From: Hirudo medicinalis
Lineage: Eukaryota > Annelida > Clitellata > Hirudinida > Hirudinidae
Assembly: GCA_011800805.1 (NCBI GenBank)
Contig: MPNW01000433.1
Location: 1 to 64,000, forward strand
DNA: 64,000 nucleotides
Reading direction: 5' to 3'
Shown here in pieces: positions 57,508 through 64,000 of the stretch; position 1 is the stretch's first letter, and each line of letters begins with the position of its first letter. Under the pieces are notes generated by a model. It saw only the letters and a program-made list of their open reading frames with translations. It searched no databases and had not been told where the DNA came from. Both the position numbers and the translations under genes were made by a program.

Positions 57508-58559
57508 CTGCAAAATTTATTTAACTGTAAGTCTTCAAAGCACACAAAAAACAGAATGTTAAGGTTTAAACTAAAAGAATTTGCTCAAAACAGACTTATC
57601 AGATACTTTAATTATCTAACATTTAACACATGCAGTAGCATGAACCAGCCAATTTCTTTGATGGTGATTAGCAATTTCATTGTCATGAACTCAATGTATA
57701 TGCATCAAAAAGCTTAAGTTAAAAGTTGGCAAGCTAACACTATCATGATGCAAAAACGGCTATCAAGAATTTCCAAGTATTCACGTTATATGGTAATAAC
57801 CATCGCAATTTACCACATCCGATAATTGAAATATTCAGAAGATGTCAAATAGCTGCATTTCACAATAGAAATGGAACAGTCCGCGATGGTTATTTTTGAT
57901 CAAACGTGCCTTACGGTCATCAAGGTGTCAAAAAATGTAATAAAAAGCCAACTATTAACTTACATTTAAATATTCTCTTTGTAAAATTCACATATGTAAG
58001 ACTAGCCCCCAACAATTTATCGCGACAGCGGAAAATAAAACTAATTTCATATTTACGTCTAAATTTATCGAAAAGCGCTACAATCGACCAATTCCTAATA
58101 AATTTTTATCTTTATATAGCTATGTAAAGTTATAAAAATAATATTAATTTAAAAATAGTCCTTAGCAATAATGCAAGACGAACAAAATACTGAATTAAAT
58201 GTTTCAAACTTCTGATAAATAAGAAATCTCAAGCTTACACATAAATTTTAAGTCTTGTAAAATAATTTGTTTTTTGTTTTTTAAATTCGATTGCACAAAA
58301 ATTATTTCATTTGGATATACAACAGCTTACATAATAAATATTAACAAAATAACATCTAGTCACATTAAAATGTGAACCATTTGTTAAAGAGACATTTTTA
58401 ATATTTTAGGAATAAAAATAGTCTTAATTTATTCTGATCTTTAATACAGGAATATTTGATTTTCATTTATAACTAATTTCAATAACGTTAAATTTAAGTG
58501 TTACTACAAGTTTGTAAGTCGATTAATAAAATAAAACATGTTTCTAATGACGGAGTTAC
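57508..58559. other. Upstream region of the SRCAP-class gene
   Basis: The exon at 57507 begins at a splice acceptor, so a 5'-UTR exon and promoter should lie here, but I cannot place them. The rest is AT-rich with no gene. Confidence 0.4.
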
Positions 58560-59760
58560 ACAAGATTGTCAATTATCTACAAAATGATATACAATGTCAG
58601 TGAATTTTTTCGTTTCTGACCACAGTTGAATTGCCGTAATCAATCTTTGATAGGGCAAAAGATGTAATGAGAAGCTTCCTCATATCAAATGAGAGTGGAG
58701 CAGCAATGCTGCGAATTTTCCTGAGAGATGTATATCACGAACGAGTTGTTTTGTTGATGTGAGTGGTCATGGAACAGTCTGAGTCCAGGCAGATCCCAAG
58801 GTTGCGGATAGATTGTACTGGCTGGATCTTTGTCGGAGCAGATGACGATCGATTTGGAGAAGAGTTCGGGTGCACGTCGACCGGAGGAGCATCACATCAC
58901 CTCAGTTTTGCTGGCGTTCAATTGGAGGCGACTGCTGAACATCCAGTCACTGATGGCGTCCATACAGTTCGAAATCCTACTTGTCCTCAGCGTACATATG
59001 GCTTTGGAGTCCATGTGCCCGAACGACGCTCTCAAGTTCAGCCGTGTACATCGTGAAAGGGAGAGGGCCTAGAATGGAGCCTTGGGGCACTCCGCATATT
59101 ATAGAGGTAGAGGACGATGCTATTTCACCATAACCAACAGAGAAGGAACGGTAGGCTAGGTACGACTGAAACCATACCAGGGAACAACCCATGAAACCGA
59201 ATGACGCTTCTAGTCGTCAAAAGTGTCAAAAGCTACAGATAAGTCGAGTAGAACAAGCAGCGACATCTGACCGGCACCAACTTAGAAGATCCGACAACAC
59301 TCGTGGAACGCAGTTCGATGGAATGTTAACCAGTGGCAGATTTTTTTAAGGACCGTGCCTCCCGTGATTTCTAAAAATTGAATGAAATCTATTTTAATTT
59401 AAATTTTTTATATTTTCTTTCAATAATTTTTTTTCAATAATTAACGACTTTGGAAGAACATTTTAAAAGCTGTGCTCCCCTAAACCCTCCACTGGTTCCA
59501 GTACGCGGCCACCCGCCAAAATGTTCTAGATCAGGCCCTGATGTTGACTGATGTTCAGGAAGGAGGTTATGACGATTTAGATGACCCATAATCCTACCGA
59601 GCACGAGACGTTCCAGAAGCTATGAGAAGACAGAGAAATTAGAGATTGGTCGGTAGGAACAAACATCGGAAGGATCGAGGGTATATTTCTTGATTAGAGG
59701 AGTGACGTAACATGATTTGAAGACTAGTGGCACTTTACCGAGGAGGATTGACATTTACAT
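58560..59760 (-). mobile_element. L2/CR1-like LINE fragment, split by a MITE
   Basis: Read from 59760 down: LLGKVPLVFKSCYVTPLIKKYTL with SYRPISNFSV and LLERLVLGRI, the fingers of reverse transcriptase, up to the MITE at 59540. It resumes at 59330 with LLVLLDLSVAFDTFDD (first catalytic Asp) and WFQSYLAYRSFSVG followed by CGVPQGSILGPL. The catalytic YADD is replaced by YAEDK, and frameshifts break the rest. The order shows one element interrupted later. Dead. Confidence 0.75.
59331..59540. mobile_element. 210-bp hAT MITE with target-site duplication
   Basis: Left end CAGTGGCAGATTT; the right end in reverse reads CAGGGCCTGATCTAGAACA, close to the CAGGGGCGGATCTAGAA termini at 3909 and 43106. Internal sequence (AAAGTCG reading inward from the right, AT-rich core, then CACGGGAGGCACGG) aligns with the right part of the 3.9-kb element. 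Flanking 8-mers are ATGTTAAC (59323-59330) and ATGTTGAC (59541-59548), a 7/8 target duplication. A non-autonomous deletion derivative of that hAT family. Confidence 0.8.
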
Positions 59761-59908
59761 TCATTTAGCCCATATTTTTAGTGCACAAATTATCCCAATG
59801 GGATGTGCAGGCACTATGACAAACATTGCCAGCAATTGAGTTCATTCATTGAGTGAGTCAGAATAAAAAAAGAAGTAATGCTTAAAACAAACACAATCAA
59901 AATTGAAT

Positions 59909-61061
59909 TCAGGACGATCGACTGAACAGGTAAGTTTTAAGTAGTGGTTTAAAAAGTTCTATTGAGGGTGCAAGACGGACTTCAGTTGGAAGAGAATTCC
60001 ATATCCTGGGTCCGCAGATGGTACGAACGGCCTCCCAGCCTGACTGTTCGGGACCTAGGAACAACAGGAGTCCTGTTGTTGGAGGACCGGAGGGATGCTC
60101 TACCGGGGATAGCAGATGATTGTCAAAAGTTCAGTAAGGTATTGAGGAGCGCTGCCTCTGGCAGCTCTGTAGACTAGAAGGATTTTGAAGATGATGCTGT
60201 CCGGAATTTAGCCAGTGCAGGTTCGTGAGGAGAGGAGTGAGCATTGACCAGAATCGAATTGCAGTAATCGAGCTTTGAGAGGATGAGCTGGACTATGAGG
60301 GACATGAAAATTTGATGTGGCACAAATGGTTTAGCCTCCTTGAGGACACGAAGCTTGGCATAACAGCCTGCGGCAACCCGACCAACGTGAGGACCCATCG
60401 TCAGGGATGTATCCAGATACACTCCCAGGCTTCTGCCTGTCTGCGAAGGAATAATGGTTGTACCTGTCAATTGAAGTGTTGGGGAGCCAATGCGGTTGCA
60501 TCCAGCTGGAGAACCAAACCATATTGCCTCTGTTTTGTCAGGATTGAGCCGTAGACGATTAGATGACGTCCACGAGACGATCTCTCTGAAACAGGTCGAC
60601 ACTCTACAGACAAGACCCGGAACGTCCTCAGGGCTGTAGTGGCCGCATATCTGGGTGTCATCTGCATACTGGTGGCTGGAGAGACCATTGCTAACGGCAG
60701 CAATACCCTCAATGTCTGAAACATAGAGGGAGAAGAGAATTGGTCCCAGTACTGAGCCTTGTGGAACGCCTAATTGAATGAGCAGTTTAACATTGCTTGA
60801 GAACGAAGATGGTATTGTTTGACTTCTTCCTGAAAGGTATGTTCTAAACCACTGCCTTGACTTGTTGAAGATCTTTGCAAGAATAGATGCTATGAGGGAG
60901 GACATTTTCTTGAGGAGCCAGGTTGGCATAGGGTCAAGCAGGTACTGCTTGTTGGGAAAAGCTTGAATCAGTTTCACCACTTCTACCATATTTGTGCTCT
61001 GGAACACATATAATATCACAGACGGCGCGATGGCTTGAAACAATGGAGTTGGACGATGCAT
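59909..61061 (-). mobile_element. Second L2/CR1-like LINE fragment with long intact reverse-transcriptase frame
   Basis: A 295-codon frame (61061-60174) reads NKQYLLDPMPTWLLKKM, then jumps to WFRTYLSGRSQTI and LGVPQGSVLGPILFSLYVSDI, with the catalytic HQYADDTQI intact and the thumb region KTEAIWFGS and LGVYLDTSL following. The palm between the first two blocks, including the first catalytic Asp, is deleted, so it cannot be active. After frameshifts the C-terminus is recognisable near 60010-59909 as GPRIWNSLPTEVRL and LLKTYLFSRSS, ending at a stop at 59909. It has the same orientation as the neighbouring LINE but is a separate copy. Confidence 0.8.
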
Positions 61062-61162
61062 CTAGAACTTTTTCAATCTCTGAAGTGAAATGTTGTATAA
61101 AATTGATTCAGAAGAACAAAAATGACTACTCTGGAAAATATATACTACAGGAGATCTCATAA

Positions 61163-61220
61163 CAGGGACGTCATTTTGGGGCTAGCGTTGCCCCCGGAAA
61201 AAGCCGAAGTGACGTCTCTG
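61163..61220. repeat. 58-bp foldback, MITE-like
   Basis: CAGGGACGTCATTTTGG at the left and, reversed, CAGAGACGTCACTTCGG at the right match at 14 of 17 positions. Internal GGGGC/GCCCC can extend the hairpin. Related to the 93-bp MITE at 47385. Flanking 8-mers do not match convincingly. Confidence 0.55.
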
Positions 61221-62489
61221 CCTCAATGCAATACACAAAATAATTACTGGTAAAGTAGACATGAACCCAGGAAAATTGAGGCTGCCAGAGATATAAGAAC
61301 AAGGGGACACAGATATAAGAGATATATATATATATATATATAGTTAAGAATGCAGTTTTGGAAGTAGGTTCTTTAGTGCTTAGAGAGGATAAATAAATTC
61401 AATAAACTCAAGGCACAAGCGTCGGAAGCTAGAACTGTGGATATTGAAAATAATGGAAGTAGACGGAAAACAATAGTTAATAGTTTAATAAACAACCGAA
61501 TATAACTATCATCTTTAGGCAATTAAGGAACTTGACTACAGTCTTTCTATAGCAAAGTGTCTATCGACAACTTCACCACAAGATACTTGCTGCAACTTCT
61601 CACCAATTTCCGAGTGCCTCAGAACCACAACATAGTTTTAGAACAATTAACAAAACTATTTCAACAGTGGAAGAATCCAACATTGGCTTAGAGGCCGAAG
61701 GCTAGGGAGATAAGTGAAGTGGTTCTTCTATACAGGAGGGAATCCTTAAGAACCATGTTAATTAATTAGTTAAGTTAGGTTAATTTAAGAGCGTCTGCTG
61801 GTGGTCCAAAGGCTCACAGTTTCTTCCTGCTTTATCGAGTTGAAGATCTTAATAGGTATTGTTAAAAATGTTCAAATAACGCATTTTTAATCCGAAAAAA
61901 AATTATTGTAAACATATTAAATGTTTTTATTTGCATGCCACTGCAAATTTATCATGTTAAACTTTTGCTAATAAATTTTCGTTAAATAAATAAATAATAA
62001 TAATTACCATAATTTGTTTTATTCTAATCCCCAATACTGCTTTGATTCCAAAAACTTCTAAAACTTTCGAATTGAATAATCTGGTGAATGTTCTCTCACG
62101 TCGATATGAATGTTTTATTGCGTAATCGGGTGGGATGATTGCTACAAATGTTTCACATTATATAGTAAGATTTTGCTTATCCATAGTGACATCCATTTGG
62201 TATCCCATTTGGTATAAATATGGATAGTTATTCCGAGTAGGAATTTTTCCGAGTAATCAGTTTCGATTAACCAGGTGAGGTATTCTCTAGAATTTAAAGC
62301 CATGCATCTAACCAGGCTGCTGTTTTAAATGTTGCATTATAATATATTAGACTGGTTGTTACTGGCAATAATGTCACTTAATCAAGTATTACATGAGATG
62401 TAGATGACTTTAAAGCGATAATAAGCTATTCTTTTTCTTTTGCTTCATGTGGCTGCACAAAATCATTATCGTTAATGATTTAATTAGAC
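61221..62489. other. Intergenic, no gene seen
   Basis: AT-rich; contains a (TA)10 tract at 61322-61341. No family resemblance in any frame. Confidence 0.4.
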
Positions 62490-62744
62490 TGATTGATCAG
62501 ATTGATCACAGTTGAAACAAATGCTTAAGAAAGTTTTTTGATTGCTTTCAAGGTGCCACTGAGTGATATTTTGTTGGAGATAAATGCTGATTCAATGTTT
62601 ATTGTGTTTAATGCTTNTGATTGATCAGATTGATCACAGTTGAAACAAATGCTTAAGAAAGTTTTTTGATTGCTTTCAAGGTGCCACTGAGTGATATTTT
62701 GTTGGAGATAAATGCTGATTCAATGTTTATTGTGTTTAATGCTT
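62490..62744. repeat. Perfect 127-base direct duplication around a single N
   Basis: Bases 62490-62616 and 62618-62744 are identical and separated by one N at 62617, the same pattern as at 34192. Most likely an unmerged contig overlap. Confidence 0.85.
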
Positions 62745-63368
62745 GAGAATTGAGAATATTGAAAAGTATAAACTTATATTCCATATTCAGGAATTGACTT
62801 GCTCTTGAAATGTTTAGTAAATAATATTGTATCAGCCAAAGCATTCCTACTCAAAATTTTCTTTATTACTTAAAGTTTCTCAAAAATTCCAATGCTTTTT
62901 AAAATCTCTTCCATTAGGTATTTCTCATTTCTTTATTGTATTTCTTGCTCATGATTATAATATTATTGTGCATTACTTATATAATTAGAATAAAACATTA
63001 TTAACCATTACTTATGGGCTTAGCCATGGGGGAGGGGGGAGGAAAAGTGCCTCCCTACCCCTGTCCTTATGTCCTATGATATTTTAACAAGTTGGTATAC
63101 TTTTTTTTGTTGTGGGATTATATATAGCTAATTTCAGTAAAATAAATTCATAAATATTTACAAAATGCAAAATATCTTTCTCTAAGTTTGGATATTTCAA
63201 TGGATGTTTCAAAAAAAAAAGAAAATTTATTACTCCACAGTGCTTTGATTGTGGTGATATTGCTGGTGTTTTAAATGAGGTCAGTATGATGCTGCAGAAG
63301 ATTATAAAATAAATTTATATTACTGGTGGCAAAGGCATTGCTACTTTTGTTGCTGCTCTCAAATTTAC

Positions 63369-63551
63369 CTTCACATCACAATTTAAAGATGCTACTTTTT
63401 GATTCATTGCTTGTTCTTCCTTCACTGCAAGTGCTCTGTACGCTCTGCCAATTTTTTCTCTGCGATCTTTCTCATGCTGAGTGAGCAGAAACAACCAATC
63501 CTCTTCAATCCTTACTGTGGACTTGGCATCCCAATGAGTTTTCAGTGACAT
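63369..63551 (-). CDS. Probable first coding exon of an unrecognised gene
   Basis: ATG at 63551 opens 61 codons of protein-like, charged sequence (MSLKTHWDAKSTVRIEEDWL, then a Lys/Glu/Arg-rich helix with KDRREKIGRAYRALAVKEEQ) ending exactly at a GTAAAT donor at 63368. Composition suggests an alpha-helical or coiled-coil protein. I could not find a following exon on the minus strand before the LINE cluster at 61 kb, so the gene may be broken, have a very long intron, or be a retroelement piece. Confidence 0.4.
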
Positions 63552-64000
63552 TAAAAAAGGTTATCCAAGCTATCCTGGAATTTCATCTGATTGGACAAAT
63601 TATTTACTGAACTGTCACTGGCATTCTTCAGACCCTGCTTTCAAAGTGTAGTTTGGGGATTGCATAACCATGTGATTTGGTTTGTTAGCATTCAAACTAT
63701 CTCCCCTATTGGCATCTATAATAAGGCAGACCTTTCAGTACTGCCCTTCAGATGAATATTTTGACAGGTGGAAATGTCATTATTCCAGCTAACCAGAAGG
63801 AACTCGCTGAACATGTTTTAAGTGCCTCTGCATTGACCAATTTCAAAATCCTGGCTGACCATTGATGCTTGGCTTACCCATTTGATTACAAATTATAAGC
63901 ATGGGATAGGTGGATAAATATCATAATTGGATAAAATTTAATCTTAGTTTACTATTTGGCAGTTGAAGAAGATGGTTTTGGGAATGGAGATGGCAGATCG

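Noticed and set aside
63740..63880. Plus-strand stretch resembling the helix-turn-helix region of pogo/Tc5-type transposases
   Set aside because: Only a few residues resemble the pattern, and stops interrupt it; too weak to call.

Overview
The window is nuclear DNA from a bilaterian animal. Genes are split into many short exons with GT-AG introns, intergenic DNA is AT-rich, and remnants of metazoan LINEs and hAT/Tc1 transposons are scattered through it. Orthologues of exportin-7, GABP-beta and an SRCAP/Domino-class remodeller are present, with a tetraspanin and a Ly6-type protein. A secreted protein resembling the DUF7042-7045 family suggests a protostome (arthropod-like rather than vertebrate), but the species cannot be fixed from the sequence. 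No bacterial-type feature (operon, CRISPR array) is present.

Layout. 1-2.0 kb: 3' end of an unrecognised charged, probably nuclear protein (+). 3.2-5.8 kb: a tRNA-like SINE fragment and a hAT remnant carrying a nested Tc1/mariner remnant. 8.9-9.9 kb: a degenerate minisatellite and a long TAC/TGC microsatellite. 11.5-13.4 kb: an intronless gene for a cysteine-rich secreted protein (+). 17.3-20.2 kb: a decayed LINE whose C-terminal region looks like a restriction-like endonuclease (-). 21.4-22.9 kb: GABP-beta-like ankyrin protein (-). 23.9-32.4 kb: exportin-7 in at least 28 exons (-). 34-36.5 kb: an assembly duplication and two LINE remnants. 36.7-42.0 kb: a multi-exon coiled-coil protein (-). 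43.1-44.0 kb: a second hAT remnant. 44.4-46.1 kb: a complete 284-residue tetraspanin (+). 46.3-47.8 kb: a Ly6/uPAR-type GPI-anchored protein (-), convergent with the tetraspanin. 49.6-57.5 kb: SRCAP/Domino/SWR1-class ATPase (-). 58.6-61.1 kb: two L2/CR1-like LINE fragments, one split by a 210-bp hAT MITE with near-perfect target duplications. 63.4 kb: one probable first exon of an unrecognised gene (-).

The host genes do not form a visible pathway. GABP-beta (transcription cofactor), exportin-7 (nuclear transport) and SRCAP (H2A.Z deposition) are housekeeping nuclear functions; the tetraspanin and Ly6 protein are cell-surface proteins whose 3' ends nearly touch. I did not find a clearly new biological system. 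The best leads are a small hAT MITE family with recoverable target-site duplications, the intronless secreted gene in an otherwise intron-rich region, an unusually short GABP-beta, and three single-N joins, two of them flanked by perfect duplications that look like assembly artefacts.
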